NCBI GenBank assembly: GCA_016124855.1
Contig: WGMX01000005.1
Span: 34,488-98,487 of the forward strand
Length of the DNA stretch: 64,000 bases
Source: Anaerolineaceae bacterium
Lineage (GTDB): Bacteria > Chloroflexota > Anaerolineae > Aggregatilineales > Phototrophicaceae
Direction of reading: 5' to 3'
In this document: positions 56,628 to 64,000 of the stretch, in pieces
Numbering within the stretch: the stretch's first letter is position 1
How the letters are laid out: each line of letters opens with the position of its first letter
Position numbers and translations under genes: made by a program
The notes under the pieces: generated by a model
What the model was told of the DNA's origin: nothing
Database searches by the model: none
What the model saw: only the letters and a program-made list of their open reading frames with translations

Positions 56628-56807
56628 GCTCCCCTATCTCCCCAACCCTTTTTCCCCATTACATGGGGAAAGAGGGAGCAAAACAAATGCAAGATACAGG
56701 ATTAACTTAAAGGTATCCTTGCGTCAGCCGCAGGCGATGGGGGGAGAAAATAGTAACAATGGTCGTTTGTCTTGAAAATTAGATGGGTGACTCAGGAGAA
56801 TAATAAC

Positions 56808-57626
56808 ATGATTGGTGATACACATCGGTTCACGGTCGGGGATTTTGTATGCGTGGCGTTTTGCGATGCAGATCAAGTTCGGGATGGCGTTGGACTATTC
56901 GGAAAGATTGATCCAGAAGTGCTGAGACAGGGCTTTGATGAGGCCGGTTATCAAGCGGATGCGCTCAAGTTCTCGATGAATATCCTCTATATCAAAACGC
57001 CGGAACATTCGATTCTAGTAGATACCGGATTGGGCGCGGGCATGAGCAAGCTGCCGGAAAGCTTGTTGATGGCGGGCATTGAACTGAATAAGATTGACAC
57101 GATTATCATTACTCATGGACACGGCGATCATATTGGTGGGATTATCGGGACGGACGGCACGCCGACATTCCCGAAGGCCAAGTATGCGATCTGGAAGGAT
57201 GAATGGGAGCATTGGTTAGGCGAAGCAACGAAGGCTGAAAACCCAAATCCATCTGCCCAGAAAAATCTACTGCCGATAAAAGATAAAGTCATTCTAATTG
57301 AAGAAGACGGCGAAATCGTGCCGGGTGTTCAGGCCATTCACGCGCCGGGGCATACGATGGGACATATCGCGCTGCTGGTGGCATCGAAGGGTGAAAAGCT
57401 GCTGCATATTGTGGATTCGGCGCATCATCCGGTTCAACTGGCGCATCCTGAATGGTCGCCTAATTTTGATGTCGATCCAGTCCTTTCGGCAGAGACGCGT
57501 AAGCACCTGTTTGAACGGGCGGCTGACGAGAAGCTGCCAATCATGGCTTACCATTTTGCGTTTCCCGGCTTAGGACAGGTTGAGCGAGCGGGAGACTCTT
57601 TTAAGTGGGAACCGATTAGCAGCTAG
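56808..57626 (+). CDS. MBL-fold metallohydrolase
   Basis: HSILVDTGLGA, TIIITHGHGDHIGG, IHAPGHTMGHIALLV, HIVDSAHH. Confidence 0.94.
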   Translation: MIGDTHRFTVGDFVCVAFCDADQVRDGVGLFGKIDPEVLRQGFDEAGYQADALKFSMNILYIKTPEHSILVDTGLGAGMSKLPESLLMAGIELNKIDTIIITHGHGDHIGGIIGTDGTPTFPKAKYAIWKDEWEHWLGEATKAENPNPSAQKNLLPIKDKVILIEEDGEIVPGVQAIHAPGHTMGHIALLVASKGEKLLHIVDSAHHPVQLAHPEWSPNFDVDPVLSAETRKHLFERAADEKLPIMAYHFAFPGLGQVERAGDSFKWEPISS

Positions 57627-58330
57627 ATTCCAGACAGACATTACGATACATTACAAATATTTCGCAACATGCTGCAAATATTGCAAAAGCGGCGAATGCG
57701 ACAGAGTGATTGGGCGGCGGCTTTGAGGGAGCGAAGTGCCGAAGCTTCGCCCACAGGACTTCCTTCAGTCGCAAAATTCTTCAGATTCACTGTGCAGTTT
57801 TATGACGGCATTGGCGGTGCATATATTCAAAATGTTGCAAATGTTAGAAATATTGCAGTTGTGAAAAGGCATCTTTCGTAACATTTACAACGATTGGTGA
57901 TGCTAAGCTGCGCGAGTGAGAGGGCGCATAGCCATGCGTCGCTGCAATCCGGCCTGTTGATTATTGTAAAACAAAACGCGATAGAACGGGTTACATTTTG
58001 GAAGAACATTTTGTAACTCTTTCGAAGGTTTGGTGCTAACCTAATTGAGGGAGCGAGATTGTTAGGCTGGTTGTTGGATAGTTGGAGATCGGTTTGTCGG
58101 GTAAACCGAAAATAAACCTGAGTTGTAACAAGCTGCAAGGGGCAAATTAAAAGATTTAGGCTGTCAATTTGATGGTTGCGTGAATGTGTAAATTCACTTA
58201 TTAGACTATTGTAGGCGGGAAACATCCCGCCATACGAAATACGGATAAAAAGCGGCGATTTATTCTTTGAATGGCGAAGGAGTAAGAACAATCGGGGCAA
58301 TAGGTCAGTCCTGAATAGGAGACAGCCATG

Positions 58331-58570
58331 CTAAGCCTGCCCTATTGAGTTATCACCCCATTTTGGCGGAAGCACATCTGGATCGCTATGCCCCACGATA
58401 TAAACGCTGACATTCACATCCTCTTTGGTGTGCGGATCACTGTAACTACGCTGATGAATATCGACTAACGTCCAACCTGAGTCAAGGTAGGCAGTTAGCT
58501 CCGCCTTATAACGATCCTCGCGATCCGCGAATATCTCGTGAATCGCCTTTACGCCTCTCGAATCTGACAT
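58331..58570 (-). CDS. Hypothetical small protein
   Basis: 79-aa ORF of plausible composition, ATG, no overlap; GGGGAGTG upstream of the start. Confidence 0.6.
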   Translation of the reverse strand: MSDSRGVKAIHEIFADREDRYKAELTAYLDSGWTLVDIHQRSYSDPHTKEDVNVSVYIVGHSDPDVLPPKWGDNSIGQA

Positions 58571-58792
58571 ATTGAAACACTCCCCAGTATTTCACGGCGA
58601 AAATTAGATGATTCAAGATCATCTAGCAGGGATAACGGACAAGCGGCTCGGATGTTACATCAGAAAAGTAAACCCAAGTGTATGGCATGATGAGAGGTGA
58701 ATTGGTATTGTACGAGCAGATGTGTGCGAAGCGAGAAATGGGTACAATTGGCACAAACTTCAATTCATTTTTTCTACTAAAGAAGGTTGAAA

Positions 58793-59767
58793 ATGCCCTA
58801 CAACGATATGCCGCTTGAGGAATTGCAGGTTTATGTACCTGCCCGCAGTGAGGCGGCTGATTTTGACGCGTTCTGGCAATCGACATTAGCCGAGGCACAC
58901 AGCTTCCCACTGAATGCGACCTTCACGCCGGTGAATGCCAAGCTCAAGATGGTTGAAACTTTTGACGTGACGTTTAACGGTTTCGGTGGGCAGCCGATTA
59001 AAGGTTGGCTGATTCTGCCACGCGACCGCAGTGGAAAGATTCCATGCATCGTGGAGTACATCGGTTACGGCGGCGGGCGGGGATTCGCGATTGATTGGCT
59101 GCTGTGGGCGACAGCCGGTTATGCGCATTTTATCATGGATACACGCGGACAAGGGAGTTCATGGAAGCAAGGTGACACTCCAGACGTTGAACCGGCAGGT
59201 TCCAATCCGCAGCATCCGGGTTTTATGACACGCGGCATTATGAAGCCTGAAACCTATTATTACCGGCGGGTGTTTACGGACGCAGTACGCGCGGTGGAAG
59301 CGGCACGTTCGCACGAGGCGATTGACGGCAGCCGAATCGCCATTACGGGTGGCAGCCAAGGCGGTGGCATCACGCTGGCGGTGGCGGGTTTGGATTCATC
59401 GGTGACGCTGGCAATGCCGGACGTGCCGTTCCTATGTCATTATAAAGTGGCGATTGAGAAGGCTGACCGCGATCCTTATGGAGAAATCGTCCGATATTTG
59501 CATACACACCGCGATCATGTCAAAACGGTTCTCAGCAATTTGGATTATTTTGATGGCATCAACTTCTCGGCACGGGCACAGGCTAAGGCGTTGTTTTCGG
59601 TCGGTTTGATGGATGATATTTGCCCAGCACGGACGGTTTACGCGGCGTATAACCATTATGCCGGTGAGAAGGACATCGTGATTTATCCCTATAACAACCA
59701 TGAAGGTGGCGAGAGCTTCCATATGATGGAGAAGCTCAATTTTGTGACGAGCGCGTGGCCGGTGTAA
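58793..59767 (+). CDS. Acetylxylan esterase/cephalosporin-C deacetylase (AXE1) family
   Basis: MPYNDMPLEELQVYVPARSEAADFDAFWQSTLAEA, ITGGSQGGGITLAVAGL, GLMDDICPARTVYAAYNHYAGEKDIVIYPYNNHEGG. Confidence 0.95.
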   Translation: MPYNDMPLEELQVYVPARSEAADFDAFWQSTLAEAHSFPLNATFTPVNAKLKMVETFDVTFNGFGGQPIKGWLILPRDRSGKIPCIVEYIGYGGGRGFAIDWLLWATAGYAHFIMDTRGQGSSWKQGDTPDVEPAGSNPQHPGFMTRGIMKPETYYYRRVFTDAVRAVEAARSHEAIDGSRIAITGGSQGGGITLAVAGLDSSVTLAMPDVPFLCHYKVAIEKADRDPYGEIVRYLHTHRDHVKTVLSNLDYFDGINFSARAQAKALFSVGLMDDICPARTVYAAYNHYAGEKDIVIYPYNNHEGGESFHMMEKLNFVTSAWPV

Positions 59768-59773
59768 GAACCT

Positions 59774-59827
59774 AATTGCCGGATGAAAAACCCTCCGGCA
59801 AAACGAATAAAACCCCCGTAAACGGGA
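59774..59827 (+). repeat. Dispersed double-hairpin repeat, copy 1
   Basis: AATTGCCGGATGAAAAACCCTCCGGCAAAACGAATAAAACCCCCGTAAACGGG. Confidence 0.75.
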
Positions 59828-59860
59828 CTCTAATGCCAAATTAGTTACAACACTGTGACA

Positions 59861-59889
59861 CTTGGGATAAGAGACATATCCCAAGTTTT
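59861..59889. terminator. Terminator-like hairpin between convergent esterase and xseB
   Basis: CTTGGGATA-AGAGACA-TATCCCAAG-TTTT perfect 9-bp arms. Confidence 0.65.
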
Positions 59890-59948
59890 ATCGCAAATTT
59901 GGGATATGTGGGATAAACAAATCCAATTTATACCAAAAAGCAACGATC

Positions 59949-60161
59949 TTATAACGGTTCGACGCGACCATCGGCGGTGAGTTGGCTGACGCGGAGTTCG
60001 GCTTTGTCGAGCAGCGATTGGCAGTGTTCAGAAAGCAAGCGTCCACGCTCGAAAAGGCTAACTGAGTCATCTAAAGGTAGATCACCGGATTCAAGTTTGG
60101 TGATGATGGTTTCGAGTTCTTCGTAGGCGGTTTCAAAAGAGAGTTCGTTTATATCGCTCAT
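59949..60161 (-). CDS. xseB: Exodeoxyribonuclease VII small subunit
   Basis: SFETAYEELETIITKLESGDLPLDDSVSLFERGRLLSEHCQSLLDKAELRV. Confidence 0.95.
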   Translation of the reverse strand: MSDINELSFETAYEELETIITKLESGDLPLDDSVSLFERGRLLSEHCQSLLDKAELRVSQLTADGRVEPL

Positions 60162-61362
60162 GCGAGTCCTTATCTTCTACACGGGCTTTTAAGTCGCCGT
60201 CATGAAATTGGATGGTGATGCCCTCGCCCGCTTTTGTGCCAGCGGCTTGGTCAAGGCGTGAGTGATCTTCGCTGCGGTAGACGATGGCGTATCCACGTTT
60301 GAGAATGGATGTCGGGTTAGCGGCGTTGAGGGCGGCTGTTCGGGCAGAAAGTCGTTCGCGCCAACGGGCGATGGTGGCGGTTTGGAGGCTCGCTAGACGT
60401 GCGTTGTAATCATCGACCCGCTGGCGAAAGTTACGGATGCGCGTGGACGGGGCAACATGTCCAAGTGTGCGGCGGGAAGCTGCTAGGTTGGCTTTCATAC
60501 TGGCCAGTTTGTCATCAATGAGGCCGTTGAGTGTGTCGCTAAGATCACGAAGATTGAGACGAAGTTCGGCACTGTCGGGCGTGGCGAGTTCGGCTGCAGC
60601 GGAAGGTGTCGGCGCACGCAAGTCAGAGACAAAGTCGCTTATGGTGAAATCAGTTTCATGACCCACTCCGGTGATAATGGGTATGCGACTAGCGGCGATG
60701 GCACGGGCTACGCGTTCATCATTGAAAGCCCACAAATCCTCGATGCTGCCTCCACCCCGACAGACAAGAATCACATCGACTTCGGTATAAGTGTTGAGGC
60801 GTTCGATGGCGGCGACAATACGCGGGGGGGCTTCCGATCCTTGCACAAGTGATGGACTGAGGATCACTTCGGTCAATGGGAAACGGCGGCGCAAAACGTT
60901 CTGCATATCTTGAAAAGCGGCAGCTTCGGGCGAGGTAACGATGCCAATTTGACGCGGAAAGGCCGGAATCGGGCGTTTGCGGTCAGGATCGAACAAGCCT
61001 TCGGATTGCAGTTTGGCTTTCAATTGTTCGAACTGGAGGTAGAGATCACCTGCACCGACGGCACGAACGCTATCGGCATAAAGCTGATAGACACCTTGAG
61101 AGTCGTATACGCCGACATAACCATGCGCCATTATAGCATCACCATCTTGGGGAATGATGCTCTGGCGGGCAGTATTGGTGCGCCACATGACACACTTGAG
61201 CTGTGAGCCAGCGTCTTTAAGGGTGAAATACCAGTGACCTGAAGAAGCAGGCCGCATATTCGAGACTTCGCCCTGCACCCACACATCCTGCAAGTTTTCG
61301 TTGACCTCGAACATTTCGCGGATATAGGTGGTCAGTTGGCTGATGGAATAGGCATCGGACAT
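60133..61362 (-). CDS. xseA: Exodeoxyribonuclease VII large subunit
   Basis: SISQLTTYIREMFEVNENLQDVWVQGEVSN, VILVCRGGGSIEDLWAFNDERVARAI, TGVGHETDFTISDFVSDLRAPTPSAAAE. Confidence 0.96.
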   Translation of the reverse strand: MSDAYSISQLTTYIREMFEVNENLQDVWVQGEVSNMRPASSGHWYFTLKDAGSQLKCVMWRTNTARQSIIPQDGDAIMAHGYVGVYDSQGVYQLYADSVRAVGAGDLYLQFEQLKAKLQSEGLFDPDRKRPIPAFPRQIGIVTSPEAAAFQDMQNVLRRRFPLTEVILSPSLVQGSEAPPRIVAAIERLNTYTEVDVILVCRGGGSIEDLWAFNDERVARAIAASRIPIITGVGHETDFTISDFVSDLRAPTPSAAAELATPDSAELRLNLRDLSDTLNGLIDDKLASMKANLAASRRTLGHVAPSTRIRNFRQRVDDYNARLASLQTATIARWRERLSARTAALNAANPTSILKRGYAIVYRSEDHSRLDQAAGTKAGEGITIQFHDGDLKARVEDKDSHERYKRTLF

Positions 61363-61518
61363 AAAGTTTCCCTTTGGCACGATCACAATAAGATTATACA
61401 ATAGGCGGCGTAAACGCGGCAGGTAAATGTTGACCATTTGTTCGTTTCGTCGGTTTCGACTCATGTGATTTAGATTCAATGGAAAGGTTTGGACCTTTCC
61501 CTACGAGGAGAAGGTGTG

Positions 61519-61809
61519 ATGGCTTACTTGAATGCTGAACAACGGGAAAAATTAGTCAATGAACTTAAGGGGATGCCTTTCAACAAAGCGAAGGGCAAGG
61601 TTCGAGGGATGGATGAGAACAGCCGGTTGGTGTATTACCGTAATGCGCAGGGCGTTGGACGCTGGCTGACGCGGTTTGATCTGCCGTCACTGGGTACGCG
61701 GGTGACGCTGGTCGAATCGCATAAGGATGCTGATAAGAACGGCAAGATTAAGTCGGAATATCAGTTGGCAGAAGTGATTGCTGAAGCGCTGCCGGGGAAT
61801 CAGACATAG
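61519..61809 (+). CDS. Hypothetical protein
   Basis: ATG preceded by AGGAGAAGG; compact 96-aa ORF. Confidence 0.7.
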   Translation: MAYLNAEQREKLVNELKGMPFNKAKGKVRGMDENSRLVYYRNAQGVGRWLTRFDLPSLGTRVTLVESHKDADKNGKIKSEYQLAEVIAEALPGNQT

Positions 61810-61876
61810 GGAGTAGTTGCAAGTTTCAAGAGGCAGGAGACAAGTCGATAGTCTTTAGTCGGTAGTCAGTAGATTA

Positions 61877-61930
61877 AATTGCCGGAGGATAAACCCTCCG
61901 TCAAGATGAATAAAGCCCCGAAAACGGGCC
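61877..61930 (+). repeat. Dispersed double-hairpin repeat, copy 2
   Basis: AATTGCCGGAGGATAAACCCTCCGTCAAGATGAATAAAGCCCCGAAAACGGG, closely matching copy 1. Confidence 0.75.
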
Positions 61931-62039
61931 TTGAAATGCTTTTTAGTATCGGGGAATTAACATCGCACTTTTGGCAATGACGTGGTGTTCTAATTTTCGT
62001 TACAAAGAATATGAACATCATTTAGCGCAAAGGGAGATT

Positions 62040-62600
62040 ATGTTACGGACATTACATCAAACACGCGATCAAAGCTGGCTGTACCGGTTGGTGGGGATCG
62101 CGGTTTTCACAGTGTTGACCATTATTTCGGCGCGGGTGAGCATTCCGCTTGAACCGGTGCCGTTTACATTACAACCATTGGCGGTTGTACTCAGTGGAAT
62201 GGTACTCGGTTGGCGGGATGGGCTGCTAAGTCAGGCGTTGTATGTGGCGCTGATTGCAGCAGGATTGCCAGTCGATGCAAAGGGGATCGGCAGCGCGGCA
62301 CTGGTTGGGCCAACAGCGGGCTTTCTGATCGGGTTTATCGGCGCGGCGGGAGCTGCTGGTTGGCTGGCGGAACTTGGCAGCAAGCAAATGTGGCAGCGCT
62401 GGTCGGCGGGTATTGTTGGTATGATCGTGATTTATGCAGTCGGCATCGTTGTCCTCCAGAAAGTCACCGGAATGGATTGGTCGAAGGCGTGGAGTGTGGG
62501 AGTCGCGCCGTTTATTGTGCCGGATTTGGTGAAGGCACTGATCGCGGCGGCTTTGACCGAGGGTGGACGGCGATTGATGATGCGTGGTTCATCAATTTAA
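62040..62600 (+). CDS. bioY: Biotin transporter BioY
   Basis: ARVSIPLEPVPFTLQPLAVVLSGMVLGWRDGLLSQALYVALIAAGLP, GPTAGFLIGFI. Confidence 0.94.
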   Translation: MLRTLHQTRDQSWLYRLVGIAVFTVLTIISARVSIPLEPVPFTLQPLAVVLSGMVLGWRDGLLSQALYVALIAAGLPVDAKGIGSAALVGPTAGFLIGFIGAAGAAGWLAELGSKQMWQRWSAGIVGMIVIYAVGIVVLQKVTGMDWSKAWSVGVAPFIVPDLVKALIAAALTEGGRRLMMRGSSI

Positions 62601-62668
62601 TTGAGTTAATTTATTTGTGGGCGCACAGCCGTGCGCCTCTACATGAATGTGTTTAGAAAGTGACTTTT

Positions 62669-62971
62669 ATGATTTTGGAAATCGTGACCATTTATATCAA
62701 AGCGGGGCAAGAAGCCGAGTTTGAAGTGGCGTTCAAAGAAGCCTCTCAATATGTTGCGGCGGCTCATGGCTACATCAAACACGAGCTAAGGCGGTGTGTG
62801 GAAACGCCCAACAAGTACGTCAATATGATCCATTGGCAAACTGTGGATGACCATATGGTGGGGTTTCGCCAATCAGAAGCGTTTCAGAAATTTCGAGCGC
62901 TGATTTCGCCCTATTATGAAGTCCCATCCGAGATGAACCATTATGAAGTGGTGATGCAAAATCCGGCGTAG
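62669..62971 (+). CDS. Antibiotic biosynthesis monooxygenase (ABM) domain protein, copy 1
   Basis: ILEIVTIYIKAGQEAEFEVAFKEAS...GYIKHELRRCVETPNKYVNMIHWQTVDDH. Confidence 0.87.
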   Translation: MILEIVTIYIKAGQEAEFEVAFKEASQYVAAAHGYIKHELRRCVETPNKYVNMIHWQTVDDHMVGFRQSEAFQKFRALISPYYEVPSEMNHYEVVMQNPA

Positions 62972-63044
62972 GTATTTGCTCCCTATGTCTCGCCTAGAAA
63001 AATGGGACGTTCAGACAGGTTTTTAAGACCGGGTGGGTGTTGCA

Positions 63045-63335
63045 ATGATTTTAGAAGTCGCCATACTGAATGTGAAGACCGCACAAGAAGCCGGTTTTGA
63101 AGCAGCATTTATCCGTGCGTCGTCAATCATCGCCAGCATGAAGGGGTACAGGCGGCATGAACTGCGACGCTGTCTGGAAGTTGCGAACCAATACGTGTTA
63201 TTGGTGGAGTGGGATACATTAGAAGACCATACCATTAGCTTTAGGGGGTCGGATCAATATCAAGAATGGCGGCGACTGCTGCACCATTTTTACGATCCAT
63301 TCCCAACGGTCGAGCATTATGAGGCGATTGACTAA
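63045..63335 (+). CDS. ABM domain protein, copy 2
   Basis: ILEVAILNVKTAQEAGFEAAFIRAS...GYRRHELRRCLEVANQYVLLVEWDTLEDH; tandem paralogue of the preceding gene. Confidence 0.87.
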   Translation: MILEVAILNVKTAQEAGFEAAFIRASSIIASMKGYRRHELRRCLEVANQYVLLVEWDTLEDHTISFRGSDQYQEWRRLLHHFYDPFPTVEHYEAID

Positions 63336-63350
63336 AATCAAGGGGAGACC

Positions 63351-63704
63351 ATGATGAACCGATTTTTTTTGACGGGGCCTAATTTACAGAATTCGACGAC
63401 AACTATTACAGTAACATTTGACCCCCAGCAAGTTGTTACGTGGTTAATTATCGGGCTAATCGCCGGATTTTTAGCCAACGTGGTCTTACGAGGAAGTGGA
63501 CGAAGTGTGATGTCCAATATCGTCATCGGATTAATTGGCGCGGTTGTTGGCGGCTTTTTATTCACGGTGCTGGGTATTCCAACACCCGCCGCTTTGAATG
63601 AAGGAATCACACTCCGTTATATTGATATTGTGATTTCGTTCATCGGAGCATTGATTGTCATAGCCCTGTTTGGGGGATTGTGGCGGCGGCGACGGATTGA
63701 TTAG
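63351..63704 (+). CDS. GlsB/YeaQ/YmgE-like transglycosylase-associated small membrane protein
   Basis: LIIGLIAGFLANVVLRGSGRSVMSNIVIGLIGAVVGGFLF. Confidence 0.82.
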   Translation: MMNRFFLTGPNLQNSTTTITVTFDPQQVVTWLIIGLIAGFLANVVLRGSGRSVMSNIVIGLIGAVVGGFLFTVLGIPTPAALNEGITLRYIDIVISFIGALIVIALFGGLWRRRRID

Positions 63705-63856
63705 AACCTGTCTGAAAATTAATCAAATGCCGGACGCGATATATCGCGTCCCTACATTTTTTCGGTGAAATAATGATTATTTCTTCTTTCAAAACGTATT
63801 TTCGTAGGGACGGCATACATGCCGTCCGCGTATTCCAGAATATTCAGACAGGTTCT
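63703..63856. repeat. MITE/REP-like element with 14-bp terminal inverted repeats and two internal hairpins
   Basis: AGAACCTGTCTGAA (63703-63716)/TTCAGACAGGTTCT (63843-63856); internal palindromes GGACGCGATATATCGCGTCC (63732-63751) and GGACGGCAT-AC-ATGCCGTCC (63808-63827). Confidence 0.85.
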
Positions 63857-63873
63857 TAACTGGACTTTGTACA

Positions 63874-64000
63874 TTAGGCGGCATAAGCCAGTAAATCGGT
63901 GAAGCGCTCCAGCAAGGCACGGGGAACTTTTACCATGTCAGGGTCATCAAGAGACATGTGAAAAATCCAATAAGCCCATAGACGAGCGCGCACCAGAGCG
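63874..64000 (-). CDS. Partial CDS, C-terminus only, truncated by window end
   Basis: Reverse-strand frame reads ...ALVRARLWAYWIFHMSLDDPDMVKVPRALLERFTDLLAYAA-stop; absent from the ORF track because it has no start inside the window. Confidence 0.6.
   Translation of the reverse strand, partial: ALVRARLWAYWIFHMSLDDPDMVKVPRALLERFTDLLAYAA

Noticed and set aside
1-64000. CRISPR array, rRNA or prophage
   Set aside because: No regularly spaced identical repeats, no 16S/23S/5S signatures, and no integrase, terminase, capsid or tail genes seen by eye.

Overview
The window is a gene-dense bacterial chromosome segment. Gene content and codon style suggest Chloroflexota/Anaerolineae-like, but this is inference and no marker gene was available to prove it. 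I support about 49 CDSs, mostly housekeeping, metabolic, envelope and signalling genes. These include a GH5 mannanase-like enzyme, split hyuA/hyuB, a T4 Rnl1-type RNA ligase, P450, OsmC, an FGE-like protein, a Ser/Thr kinase, a G3E GTPase, an OLD-family AAA/TOPRIM nuclease and an acyl-ACP-reductase-like dehydrogenase. Others are a giant multi-GAF histidine kinase flanked by two response regulators, thiamine pyrophosphokinase, a PucC-family MFS protein, MurJ, XseA/XseB and BioY. I saw no rRNA, tRNA, CRISPR array, transposase or prophage. The items most worth a second look are: (1) the T4 Rnl1-like RNA ligase followed by a nested-hairpin noncoding segment and embedded between hyuA and hyuB; (2) a 2745-aa kinase with about 12 GAF-like modules plus a response regulator with a degenerate GGDEF-like output domain; (3) a catalytically dead trypsin-fold/zinc-ribbon protein beside a YbjN-like protein and a Ser/Thr kinase; (4) an AT-rich OLD nuclease bounded by a 10-bp inverted repeat; (5) a 1051-aa GAP1-like helical protein paired with a pentapeptide-repeat protein; (6) several families of dispersed intergenic repeats. 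All family names come from motif recognition by eye, with no database search.
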